Assembly (NCBI GenBank): GCA_910586825.1
Contig: CAJUJF010000005.1
Coordinates: forward strand, 1-64,000
Source of the DNA: an uncultured Christensenellaceae bacterium
Lineage (GTDB): Bacteria > Bacillota > Clostridia > Christensenellales > Borkfalkiaceae
DNA length: 64,000 nt
Reading direction: 5' to 3'
The first letter of the stretch is position 1; each line of letters begins with the position of its first letter. The translations under genes were made by a program, and so were the position numbers. This document shows, one piece after another, positions 40,737 to 48,245 of the stretch. A model generated the notes under the pieces. It searched no databases. It was not told the DNA's origin and worked only from the letters and a program-made list of their open reading frames with translations.

Positions 40737-41852
40737 ATGATTCGGATCGCACTTATCGGTTGTACGGGAAATATCGGCGCGCAGGTCGCGGAAACGGTGC
40801 GCGCTTATCCCGAAGAATTTACGTTTTCCGCTTTGGCTTGCGGAAAGAATGCGTCGGGTCTGTCTGCGCTTGCGCGGGAATTCCGTCCCGCCGTCGCGCT
40901 GTGCGAAGAGGGGACGCCCGAACTCCCCGCGTCCGTAAAACAGGTCGGCTCGCCCGAAGAACTGTTTGCGGATTGCGACGTCGCGTTTATCGCGGCGGGC
41001 GGGTTCGCGGGCTTGCGCTATACGTTGGCGGCGGCGGAAGCGGGCAGGAAGATTGCGCTCGCGAACAAAGAATCGCTCGTCTGCGGCGGCGAACTCGTCA
41101 TGCGCGCGGTGCGTGAAACGGGCGCGGAACTGATTCCCGTGGACAGCGAACATTCGGCGATTTATCAGGCGCTCGGCTGCCGCAGAGAGGGAACGTTTTC
41201 CCGTCTGGTGCTGACTGCGAGCGGGGGACCCTTTCTCCGACTTTCGGAAGGGGAGTTGAAAAAGGTTACGGCAAAGGACGCGCTTCGTCATCCGACTTGG
41301 AGCATGGGCGCGAAAATCACGGTCGACAGCGCGACCCTTTTAAACAAGGGGTACGAGGTGCTCGAAGCGAAATGGCTGTACGAAACGGAACTGAGCAAGA
41401 TCGGCGCGGTCGTGCATCCGGAGAGCATCGTGCATTCCCTCGTCTATTTTCAGGACGGCGCCGCGCTCGCGCAACTCGGCTATCCCGACATGCGGCTTCC
41501 GATCCAGCTCGCGCTGACCGCGCCCGCGCGGATGGCGTGCTGTAAACCGCTCGATCTCGCCGAAATCGGCGCGTTGCATTTCGAACGGTTGCCGGAGGAA
41601 CGTTTTCCCTGTTTCCGTCTCGCGTTGCAGGCGGGGGAAGCGGGCGGCACCTGTCCCGCGATTCTCAACGGCGCGGGAGAAGAGGCGGTGCGCGCCTTTT
41701 TAAACGGGAGTATATCTTTTCCGCAAATCGCGGAAACTATCGGGGACGCGCTTGCGGGGATTCCCCGCGAAGAAACGGCGACCTACGCGGCTTTGAAGGA
41801 GGCGGACGTCCGCGCAAGAGAACGGGCGAGACATTTTATCTATGGGAAATAA
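40737..41852 (+). CDS. dxr: 1-deoxy-D-xylulose 5-phosphate reductoisomerase
   Basis: Second step of the MEP isoprenoid pathway, NADPH- and metal-dependent. The NADPH-binding start is IALIGCTGNIGAQV. ALANKESLVCGGELV, IPVDSEHSAIYQAL, LTASGGPFL and the metal/substrate loop around TWSMGAKITVDSATLLNKGYEV are present. At 371 aa it is close to the usual 380-400. AAGGAG lies before ATG 40737. It overlaps rseP by 11 bp. Its product ultimately feeds uppS in the same gene cluster. Confidence 0.96.
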   Translation: MIRIALIGCTGNIGAQVAETVRAYPEEFTFSALACGKNASGLSALAREFRPAVALCEEGTPELPASVKQVGSPEELFADCDVAFIAAGGFAGLRYTLAAAEAGRKIALANKESLVCGGELVMRAVRETGAELIPVDSEHSAIYQALGCRREGTFSRLVLTASGGPFLRLSEGELKKVTAKDALRHPTWSMGAKITVDSATLLNKGYEVLEAKWLYETELSKIGAVVHPESIVHSLVYFQDGAALAQLGYPDMRLPIQLALTAPARMACCKPLDLAEIGALHFERLPEERFPCFRLALQAGEAGGTCPAILNGAGEEAVRAFLNGSISFPQIAETIGDALAGIPREETATYAALKEADVRARERARHFIYGK

Positions 41853-43098
41853 TCTGTTAAGTGTTTGGGGGACGATCGGCTCCGTGCTGCTCGCCGTATT
41901 GATCCTTCTCGTCATGATCACAGTGCACGAGTTCGGGCATTGGCTGGCGGGAAAAATCCTCAAATTCAAGATCAACGAGTTTTCGATCGGGTTCGGTCCC
42001 GCGATATTCAAACATAAAAACAAGAAGACGGACGAAGTTTTCGCCGTAAGGGTCATTCCGCTCGGCGGATATTGCGCGTTCGACGGCGAAGACGGTCTCG
42101 AAGAAGAGACTCCCGCGGACGGGACGCCCGTATTCGAAGAGGAATTTCCGCGCGAAACCGCGGCAGAAGCGCAGGTTTCCGAAAAGACGGAACCCGCCGC
42201 GGCTCCCGCCGAACCGGTCGGGCAGGCTGAAAAACCGCGCGGCGGAAAATTCAACGAAAAGAAACCTTGGCAACGCATCATCGTGCTTGTCGCGGGCGCG
42301 CTGATGAATTATTTGCTTGCGCTCTTTTTGATCGTCGTATGCTTTTTCGCCTACGGGCAGACGATGGCGGGCGTTTACAAAGCGGAGGCTTCGGAGGAGT
42401 TTGCCGCGGAATACAGCCTGAAAGAGGGCGATCTGTTCTTGCAGGCGGAAGGGAAAAATCTGTATCTTTCCACGGATCTTGCAAGCGCGCTCAACGGTAA
42501 AAAGAAGTGGGATTTAGTAAGTCTGCGAATTTCCCGCATTGTGGTTGACGAAGAGAGCGGCGAGCGCAACAGGCAGGAAATGACGGTCGAAATCCAACTT
42601 CGCCGCGACGTGAACGTCAGGAACAGCGCCGACCTCGACGACGTCTGGCAAGCGCTTGGTATTGCGTTCGAAGACGGCGTCGCGCAGGTCGGAAGCGGGT
42701 CGTACCGTTTCGGATTTTTCGAAACGCTGGGGCGTTCGTTCGTCTATTCCTTTAAAATCGCGGGGTCGATCTTCAAAGTGATCGGGGAACTTCTGACGGG
42801 GAATCTCGGCATCTCCGCGTTGGGCGGCCCGATCACCACGATCAAAATGACTTCGCAAGTCGCATCGCACAGTTTCCGTAATTTTCTCGAAATCGCAGGC
42901 TTCATCGGCGTCAACCTCGCCGTATTCAACTTGCTTCCCATTCCCGCCCTCGACGGCAGTAAAGTCGTGTTTACGGTGATCGAATGGATCCGCGGCAAGC
43001 CGATCAGCCGGAAAGTCGAAGCGGTGATCCACGCCGTGGGGTTCGTGCTGTTGCTCGGTTTCGCGGTACTCGTGGATATTCTGCAATTCATTCTGTAA
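41842..43098 (+). CDS. rseP: RIP metalloprotease RseP/RasP (site-2 protease)
   Basis: An intramembrane zinc protease that cleaves anti-sigma factors and leftover signal peptides. HEFGH at residues 29-33 lies in the first helix and the LDG motif in LLPIPALDGSKV near the C-terminus. A PDZ-like domain is in between. An unusual acidic Pro/Ala/Glu-rich insert (about 82-140) lies between the metal site helix and the second helix, making this protein longer at 418 aa. It overlaps dxr by 11 bp and closes the operon; a terminator follows. Confidence 0.94.
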   Translation: MGNNLLSVWGTIGSVLLAVLILLVMITVHEFGHWLAGKILKFKINEFSIGFGPAIFKHKNKKTDEVFAVRVIPLGGYCAFDGEDGLEEETPADGTPVFEEEFPRETAAEAQVSEKTEPAAAPAEPVGQAEKPRGGKFNEKKPWQRIIVLVAGALMNYLLALFLIVVCFFAYGQTMAGVYKAEASEEFAAEYSLKEGDLFLQAEGKNLYLSTDLASALNGKKKWDLVSLRISRIVVDEESGERNRQEMTVEIQLRRDVNVRNSADLDDVWQALGIAFEDGVAQVGSGSYRFGFFETLGRSFVYSFKIAGSIFKVIGELLTGNLGISALGGPITTIKMTSQVASHSFRNFLEIAGFIGVNLAVFNLLPIPALDGSKVVFTVIEWIRGKPISRKVEAVIHAVGFVLLLGFAVLVDILQFIL

Positions 43099-43195
43099 AT
43101 TCGATACGGGCGAAAAAGCAAGGGGAACAAAAACGCACTTCCCACAGGGAATTAAAAAACTAAATTTTTTAGAGTTGCACTTTCAAGCGATGGCA

Positions 43196-43227
43196 AAAGG
43201 CTCTCGGACAATTTTCCGAGAGCCTTT
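43196..43227. terminator. Bidirectional terminator after rseP
   Basis: AAAGGCTCTCGG and CCGAGAGCCTTT pair around an 8-base loop, flanked by A and T stretches. It serves rseP and the convergent DUF4832 gene. Confidence 0.85.
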
Positions 43228-43249
43228 ATATATGTGTTTAATTCCACCG

Positions 43250-44644
43250 TTAAGCGGAAATGTGTTCAAAGCTGCCGATTTTATTGGCTTTGAGATCGTC
43301 GTTCCACAACCCGTCGTTTGCGAATTTCACACAGTACAGAGGCGTGCTTTGCAACTCTTCCCCGTAAATACGCAGATAAACGTCGTATTTTCCGCTTTCA
43401 AGCCCATGCTCCACATTGAATTCGAGTTCATCCTTTACGGCAATTTCTCCAAGATCCGCTATAAACGCCGCCGCGCCGGTACTGTCGGTAAATATCAGCT
43501 TTGCCCGTTTGTTTCTGTTCAGATTTCCAAATCCCGCGTTTTGCAACGTTAGGCGGACGTTCAGCTTTTCAGACGAAGACGAATAAGTAAATACCGAATT
43601 TTTCAATACAAATCTGTATCCCAAACGGTTCTGTATGTAAGTAAAGGCGGTTTTGCCGTAGTATTGTTTTTCTAATCCGCAAGATTCGGTATAATAGCTG
43701 TTTTTCCACTTGTCGATTACTCTGTTATCCCACTCTGTATTCAGATAACTTAAATGAATTTTATTCATTTCGGGCAGACACTTTTCAATATTATGGAGCG
43801 GGCTGTCGGGGACGGTAACTTCGCCGCCGAACGGCAAATGAGCGTTTTGGGCGCTTAAAAAATTTATATCGCGCTCTCTGTTACGGTAAGTTCCCAGATC
43901 ACTTTCGGAGCCAAGATATCCGTCGTTATACACGCCTAATCTGTAAGCCTTTTCGTCGGGCGATATTGATATTTCTTCAACTTTGTCGTCAGATACGTTA
44001 ATATAATTATATATCATTTCAGGCGTCCGCACCAACACGGGAATTTCGGAAGCGACGGTCAAAAAAGCGTTTACAAGCGGTGTTATATGCGCAGAATTTG
44101 CCGCCGCACTCGTATGCATTTCGCCCCAGGGGCCTATAAGTCCCGTTTCAATAGCGGTGACCGTATTCACATAACGGTTGAGCACAGAACAAATACTCTC
44201 GACATGCAACAGCATTACTTCGAGAGCCGGCTCCTTATCGGCACTGCCGTTATAACCGGGATCGTAGGCAAACCTCACGATCGCATTTTTGTCATTTTCT
44301 TTAAGACAAAAAAGCAACGCGTCCAACCCTTCCAATGCATTATCGGTGAGCGGCTTGTCTGCCACATTATTTACCGCCGCCGAAAACGCGCTTATATCGC
44401 AACGCAAATGATATAGCTGCGTTTGTGAGTTTATTGCGCCCTTATTGTACGTCGCTCCGTTTTCGTTGATTTTAACATATATAGGACGGTAAAATCCTTG
44501 GTCGGGATTCGATATTTCCTCCGTGCTTTCCTCATAATTCAAATCCTGCACGTGCTTTTCGCCTGCGTCTGTTTTACCGCATGCGGCAAAAATCGCGGCA
44601 ATGATAAAAATCGATAAAATTATTGCTGTTAATCTTACTTTCAT
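43250..44644 (-). CDS. DUF4874/DUF4832 lipoprotein, probably horizontally acquired
   Basis: The N-terminus MKVRLTAIILSIFIIAAIFA is followed by AC, a lipobox-type site near residue 21. NPDQGFYRPIYVKI, then ALLFCLKENDKNAIVRFAYD and TGLIGPWGEMHTS match DUF4874, a TIM-barrel-like domain, and the rest matches DUF4832 with a beta-sandwich end. These proteins are surface or secreted and are suspected to act on glycans; activity is unproven. The gene is visibly AT-rich (ttatat, aataat) compared with its neighbours, lacks a good ribosome site, and stands alone between terminators. These signs suggest recent transfer. Confidence 0.85.
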   Translation of the reverse strand: MKVRLTAIILSIFIIAAIFAACGKTDAGEKHVQDLNYEESTEEISNPDQGFYRPIYVKINENGATYNKGAINSQTQLYHLRCDISAFSAAVNNVADKPLTDNALEGLDALLFCLKENDKNAIVRFAYDPGYNGSADKEPALEVMLLHVESICSVLNRYVNTVTAIETGLIGPWGEMHTSAAANSAHITPLVNAFLTVASEIPVLVRTPEMIYNYINVSDDKVEEISISPDEKAYRLGVYNDGYLGSESDLGTYRNRERDINFLSAQNAHLPFGGEVTVPDSPLHNIEKCLPEMNKIHLSYLNTEWDNRVIDKWKNSYYTESCGLEKQYYGKTAFTYIQNRLGYRFVLKNSVFTYSSSSEKLNVRLTLQNAGFGNLNRNKRAKLIFTDSTGAAAFIADLGEIAVKDELEFNVEHGLESGKYDVYLRIYGEELQSTPLYCVKFANDGLWNDDLKANKIGSFEHISA

Positions 44645-44788
44645 ATATACAATTCTTATGTTTTTTACAAATTTAAGGTAATTGTATCATATCGTCAATA
44701 AAAAAACAAACGGTTTACAAACGGTATCCCTTGTTTTTTTACGTCGTTGGGAGATATTCCGCCTGATTGGAACGCGGGAGGGAAAGAT

Positions 44789-45034
44789 TCAATCGTTGTC
44801 GTCGAGATTTTCGAGGAGGAACATGGGAGAAAGAATAAACTCCTGCGGTTCGATGCGGAAACCTCGGCAAAGGTTGAGAATGGTGTCGAAGTTGCAGGAC
44901 TTGCATTTGCCGAGAATGATGTTGGAGACGGTCGAAGTGGGGACGCCGCTTTCAAAGGCGAGTCTGTATGCGGACCAGTCGCGCTTGTTCATCAGTTGGA
45001 TTACGCGTGCGGAAACGGCTTGGATCGTGTTCAT
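44789..45034 (-). CDS. XRE-family transcriptional regulator (81 aa)
   Basis: A single HTH domain: VIQLMNKRDWSAYRLAFESG, then VPTSTVSNIILGKCKSCNFD and LCRGFRIEPQEFI. Its C-terminus is acidic (LLENLDDND). AAGGAG precedes the ATG by 12 bases and sits in the loop of a 10-bp inverted repeat (45035-45073) that touches the start codon. The upstream region shares an 11-mer with the other XRE gene. It lies between the DUF4832 gene and thiT; neither is clearly its target. Confidence 0.9.
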   Translation of the reverse strand: MNTIQAVSARVIQLMNKRDWSAYRLAFESGVPTSTVSNIILGKCKSCNFDTILNLCRGFRIEPQEFILSPMFLLENLDDND

Positions 45035-45073
45035 AGAATATTTACTCCTTTGTGAAAAGTCGATAAATATTCT
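45035..45073 (-). promoter_or_regulatory. Inverted repeat enclosing the ribosome site of the XRE gene
   Basis: On the minus strand AGAATATTTA (45073-45064) and its exact complement TAAATATTCT (45044-45035) flank 19 bases that contain AAGGAG. The inner arm abuts the ATG. It could be a repressor operator or an RNA hairpin holding the ribosome site in its loop. Confidence 0.75.
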
Positions 45074-45144
45074 AACAATCCGAAAAACGGGATTATTCCC
45101 AAAAATTGGAAGTCGCGCGACAACTGTTCAGTACGCCGTTCGCA

Positions 45145-45185
45145 AAAAATAAAACCCGCCGCGCTTCATGACCGAGCGCGGCGGG
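45145..45185 (-). terminator. Terminator of thiT
   Basis: On the minus strand CCCGCCGCGCT (45185-45175) pairs with AGCGCGGCGGG (45165-45155), 9-base loop, followed by TTTTATTTTTTG. Confidence 0.92.
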
Positions 45186-45221
45186 GATTTTATAAGATTT
45201 GTTTGCGAGTATTTTTATAGC

Positions 45222-46436
45222 TTAAACGGATTCCTCGTCGGGTTTCCGCTCTTGGTCGGCTTTCGTTTTGGGTTGGAATCTACGCGCTTGTTTCACGAGC
45301 GTAGGAGAGCTGAACGCAAGCGCGCCGACGGCGATCACGATTACGATATCCGCAAACACGAAAGCGTTATAGCCCATGCTGTAAATCCACACGTTGTCCA
45401 GCGTGGAATATTCCGAAAAGGCGAACACGCCCGAAAGCACGTGGGAAGCGAAGCGTAGCACGCTTGCGACGACCGCGCCGAGCGCGAACTGGATCTGCGG
45501 CAGTTTTTCGAGTTTTTTAAAGTTTCCGAACAGTCCCGCAAGACCGATCGCCGAAAAGGCGACGGGGTAATCGAGCAGAAACTGTGCGGGGTGGATCAGA
45601 AACGGCTCCTGAATCGCCTGCAAAGTCCCGTAGATCAGTCCCGCGAACACGCCCTTTTTCGCCCCGAACATGTAGGCGTATATCATGAGCGGCAAGAGGG
45701 AGGCGAACGTGACCGAACCGCCCTGCGGCATTTTCCACAGTTTCAGATAGGAGAGCGCGAAACTCATTGCAATGCACACCGCCGCATACGAAACGGACTT
45801 CGAATCGAATCCGCTCTTGTATTTTTTGCCGAAAAAGAAAGCGAGAAAGAGGATGACGGCGATCAGTCCCGCTGCGCAGAGGTAGAGCGCGACGTTTTCG
45901 GACAGCGTGATTATCGCGCCGTTGTTGGTCTCCGCGTCGCCCGAAGCGTAATAGACGCCGAGGCAGACCATGAGCGCCGTGAACGCCGCGCCCGCGGCGG
46001 AAGCGGCGGCGATCGCCGTGATTTTGAACGCTTTTTTGGAAAACAGGGAGCTCAAATAGCACGCGGCGGCGCCGAGCAGCACGACCGCGCCGAGCGCAAC
46101 CGAAGGATAGAGGACCAGATCGAACACATAGCCTTTTTCGCTCATCTCATAAAATCCGAGCGCGAGCATGGCGACGATCACGGTCGCGGCGAACCCCGCC
46201 GCAAAGGCGGTCGCGACGGCGGCATAGCGTTTCAGCGTATCCGGTTTGCGGAAGCGGACGGCGATCCCGATTCCGACGAGGAGAACGGCAAGCGCGATCG
46301 CGATCCACAAAAAGACGGACGCAAGCGCGTTTTGCGCGTATTCCGTCCAGACTTCGCCGTAGACGTAGCCGACCGTATCGCCGTCGGCGTTTTCGATTTT
46401 TTCCGCGTAAAACGCCGAAAGGGAGTTGAGCAACAT
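45222..46436 (-). CDS. thiT: ThiT-type thiamine ECF transporter S component with long N-terminal extension
   Basis: Residues about 213-380 match ThiT, the thiamine-binding membrane subunit of an energy-coupling-factor transporter: KLWKMPQGGSVTFASLLPL (232-250), GVFAGLIYGTLQA and IHPAQFLLDYPVAFSAIGLA. The preceding 210 residues add about five more membrane helices (near 40-60, 72-95, 108-130, 138-163 and 182-203) that ThiT normally lacks, and I do not recognise them. A TPP riboswitch with terminator upstream confirms the thiamine link. AGGAGG lies before the ATG. The shared ECF ATPases and T component are not in the window. Confidence 0.9.
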   Translation of the reverse strand: MLLNSLSAFYAEKIENADGDTVGYVYGEVWTEYAQNALASVFLWIAIALAVLLVGIGIAVRFRKPDTLKRYAAVATAFAAGFAATVIVAMLALGFYEMSEKGYVFDLVLYPSVALGAVVLLGAAACYLSSLFSKKAFKITAIAAASAAGAAFTALMVCLGVYYASGDAETNNGAIITLSENVALYLCAAGLIAVILFLAFFFGKKYKSGFDSKSVSYAAVCIAMSFALSYLKLWKMPQGGSVTFASLLPLMIYAYMFGAKKGVFAGLIYGTLQAIQEPFLIHPAQFLLDYPVAFSAIGLAGLFGNFKKLEKLPQIQFALGAVVASVLRFASHVLSGVFAFSEYSTLDNVWIYSMGYNAFVFADIVIVIAVGALAFSSPTLVKQARRFQPKTKADQERKPDEESV

Positions 46437-46480
46437 AAAAAACCTCCTGAAAATTTTTGAGTTACCCGCCTCCGAAGCGT

Positions 46481-46506
46481 AAAAAAAGCCCGCGAAAAAC
46501 GCGGGC
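46481..46506 (-). terminator. Riboswitch-controlled terminator before thiT
   Basis: On the minus strand GCCCGCG, TTTTT, CGCGGGC, then seven T. It lies 19 bases after the TPP aptamer and 45 bases before thiT, the expected place for transcriptional attenuation. Confidence 0.92.
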
Positions 46507-46524
46507 GGAACAATTCTTCGAAAA

Positions 46525-46600
46525 TCTCGTTCTTTCGTTCAAGTATTACCTTGTCCGATTCAAATGGTATCATCTCAGCCTTTTACGGCACCCACGACGG
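46525..46600 (-). ncRNA. TPP riboswitch (THI element) aptamer
   Basis: On the minus strand the conserved pieces appear in order: GTGGGTGCC, GGCTGAGATGATACC, TTTGAATCGGACAAGG, then GTAATACTTGAACG. CTGAGA is the pyrimidine-binding loop, and CAAG-GTAATA-CTTG forms the helix of the pyrophosphate arm. TCGT and ACGA close the structure. With the terminator that follows, binding of thiamine pyrophosphate should switch thiT off. Confidence 0.93.
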
Positions 46601-46619
46601 ATAATTCAGTTATATGCAA

Positions 46620-46648
46620 ATTATATTCGATTTCGCCGTGAAAGTCAA
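46620..46648 (-). promoter_or_regulatory. Sigma-A promoter of thiT
   Basis: On the minus strand TTGACT (46648-46643), 17-bp spacer, TATAAT (46625-46620). Its -35 abuts the -35 of the divergent yfbR promoter. Confidence 0.85.
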
Positions 46649-46677
46649 TTGTTTTTTCCGTAAAAGTATAGTATAAT
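46649..46677 (+). promoter_or_regulatory. Sigma-A promoter of yfbR
   Basis: TTGTTT (46649-46654), 17-bp spacer, TATAAT (46672-46677). Confidence 0.75.
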
Positions 46678-46713
46678 ATTCGCACGCGGGAAAATTTCCG
46701 CGAAGAGGTTGTT

Positions 46714-47295
46714 ATGGATAAGTTTTACGCGTATACCGACAGAATGAAGTATATCAGGCGCTGGCAACTCATGCGTTCGACGCGCGAAGAGAACATCATG
46801 GAACATTCGCAATCGGTCGCCATGCTCACGCATGCGCTCGTCGCGATCGAGAACGGCGTGTTCGGCGGGAACGTCAGCGCCGAAAAGGCGGTTTTTTACG
46901 CGATATATCACGAACTGAGCGAGGTGATGACGGGGGATATGCCCACGCCCGTCAAATATTTCAACAATTCCATTCACGGCGAATATGCGAAACTCGAATC
47001 TCTTGCGGTCGAGAAAATCGCGGATACGCTTCCCGACGAGATGAAGCGGCAGCTTTATCCGTTTTTGCAGGCGGACAAGACTTCTTCGGAATACCGCTTC
47101 GTGAAGGCGGCGGATAAACTCTCCGCATATATCAAGTGTCTCGAAGAGCTCCGTTCGGGCAATAACGAGTTCACGCAGGCGGAAAAGAGCTTGGGCATCG
47201 CGCTTGCCGACATGAAGATGCGCGCGGTCGACTACTTCTTCGAACATTTTATTCCCGCCTTTTCGCTCACGCTCGACGAATTGGAAGGACTGTAA
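46714..47295 (+). CDS. yfbR: 5'-deoxynucleotidase, YfbR-like HD domain protein
   Basis: Removes phosphate from deoxynucleoside 5'-monophosphates. MKYIRRWQLMRSTREENIME, then EHSQSVAML (first His) and MTGDMPTPVKYFNN match E. coli YfbR closely, and KAADKLSAYIKCLEEL gives the last metal Asp. At the HD dyad itself I read YHELSEV, His-Glu instead of His-Asp, a conservative change at a metal ligand. Length 193 aa is normal. The ribosome site is GAGGTTGTT, modest. It is divergent from thiT and ends at a strong terminator. Confidence 0.9.
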   Translation: MDKFYAYTDRMKYIRRWQLMRSTREENIMEHSQSVAMLTHALVAIENGVFGGNVSAEKAVFYAIYHELSEVMTGDMPTPVKYFNNSIHGEYAKLESLAVEKIADTLPDEMKRQLYPFLQADKTSSEYRFVKAADKLSAYIKCLEELRSGNNEFTQAEKSLGIALADMKMRAVDYFFEHFIPAFSLTLDELEGL

Positions 47296-47310
47296 AGGAT
47301 TCCGTAAAAA

Positions 47311-47340
47311 TGCGAGGCGGCACATTTGTGCCGCCTCGCA
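47311..47340. terminator. Bidirectional terminator
   Basis: TGCGAGGCGGCAC, ATTT, GTGCCGCCTCGCA: a perfect 13-bp stem. TTCGTT follows on plus and TTTTTACG on minus, so it is stronger for the minus-strand dnaA-mnmG run. Confidence 0.9.
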
Positions 47341-47351
47341 TTCGTTGCGTT

Positions 47352-48245
47352 TCAGGGGTTCGTCGGCGCGAGTTTTTGCGCAACGGCGTCCTTTACGTAT
47401 GCTTCTGCGTTCATACCGATGACGATCGCCGCAATCTCGAACAGCGCAAGCCCGACGAAGATTCCGGTAACGGTGTTGACGACGGCGACGACGGTCGCAG
47501 TAAACGCCGCCGCGATCAGAATGATGAGGAGGTTTACGAGCAACAGTTTGAACGAATTTTTAACGTTGATGATTTCGCGCGCCTTTACGGTTTTCCAGCC
47601 GTGCAGAAGATACGCTTCGATCAGCGCGCCGATCCCGATGAGGAAGGGAGACAGCAAGGTGAGAATTATCAGGCTTGCCGGCCAGAGCGCGGTGAGGTAG
47701 GAAGAGAGCACGACGTACGCCGTAACGAGAAAGGAGTCGATGAGGGTCGCGAGAAACAGCTTCCGGAATGCGCGTTTTGCGATCGTGCGGCGGATGAGGG
47801 ACTTCGTCACGAAATATCCCGCAATGATCCCGACGATCGCGAAAAACAGGACGAGCACGACGCCTGCGACGATCGTCGCGATGCAGTGGTTCAGCGCTTC
47901 CTGCGCCTGCGCGACCAGCGGTTCGTAGTCCTCGACCAACGCTTTCACGCATTCGGTAAAGGTGTTCATCAGCCAGTCGCGGCTGAGAATCGAACGGATC
48001 GCTTCGGTCGGTTCGCTCCAATTCAGCGCGCCGACGGAGGACACGAAGCTGTCTTTCAGCGCGTTGAAATCGAGGCTTGCGTTGTTTGCGATGTCCTGTA
48101 CGTTTGCGGTCAGCTCTCCGATCGCGGCCGACATCAGCGGGATTGCGACGGAAAGTCCGAGGATCACACTGAGGGCGAGCGTCCCGAAGGGGGTGAAAAA
48201 ATATTTCAGGCTCTTAAAAAAGCTCTTTAAACCGTTTTTGATCAT
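47352..48245 (-). CDS. Integral membrane protein downstream of mnmG
   Basis: A 297-residue protein with about six hydrophobic segments. The first (about 18-40) is followed by a soluble stretch with SLDFNALKDSFVSSVG and EPTEAIRSILSRDW, then paired helices from about 125 to 285. It looks like EI24/YqaA-type or DUF-membrane proteins, but I cannot name it. Its start overlaps the mnmG stop by four bases, so expression is coupled to the tRNA-modification gene. The short C-terminus VAQKLAPTNP is polar. No catalytic motif is seen. Confidence 0.8.
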   Translation of the reverse strand: MIKNGLKSFFKSLKYFFTPFGTLALSVILGLSVAIPLMSAAIGELTANVQDIANNASLDFNALKDSFVSSVGALNWSEPTEAIRSILSRDWLMNTFTECVKALVEDYEPLVAQAQEALNHCIATIVAGVVLVLFFAIVGIIAGYFVTKSLIRRTIAKRAFRKLFLATLIDSFLVTAYVVLSSYLTALWPASLIILTLLSPFLIGIGALIEAYLLHGWKTVKAREIINVKNSFKLLLVNLLIILIAAAFTATVVAVVNTVTGIFVGLALFEIAAIVIGMNAEAYVKDAVAQKLAPTNP

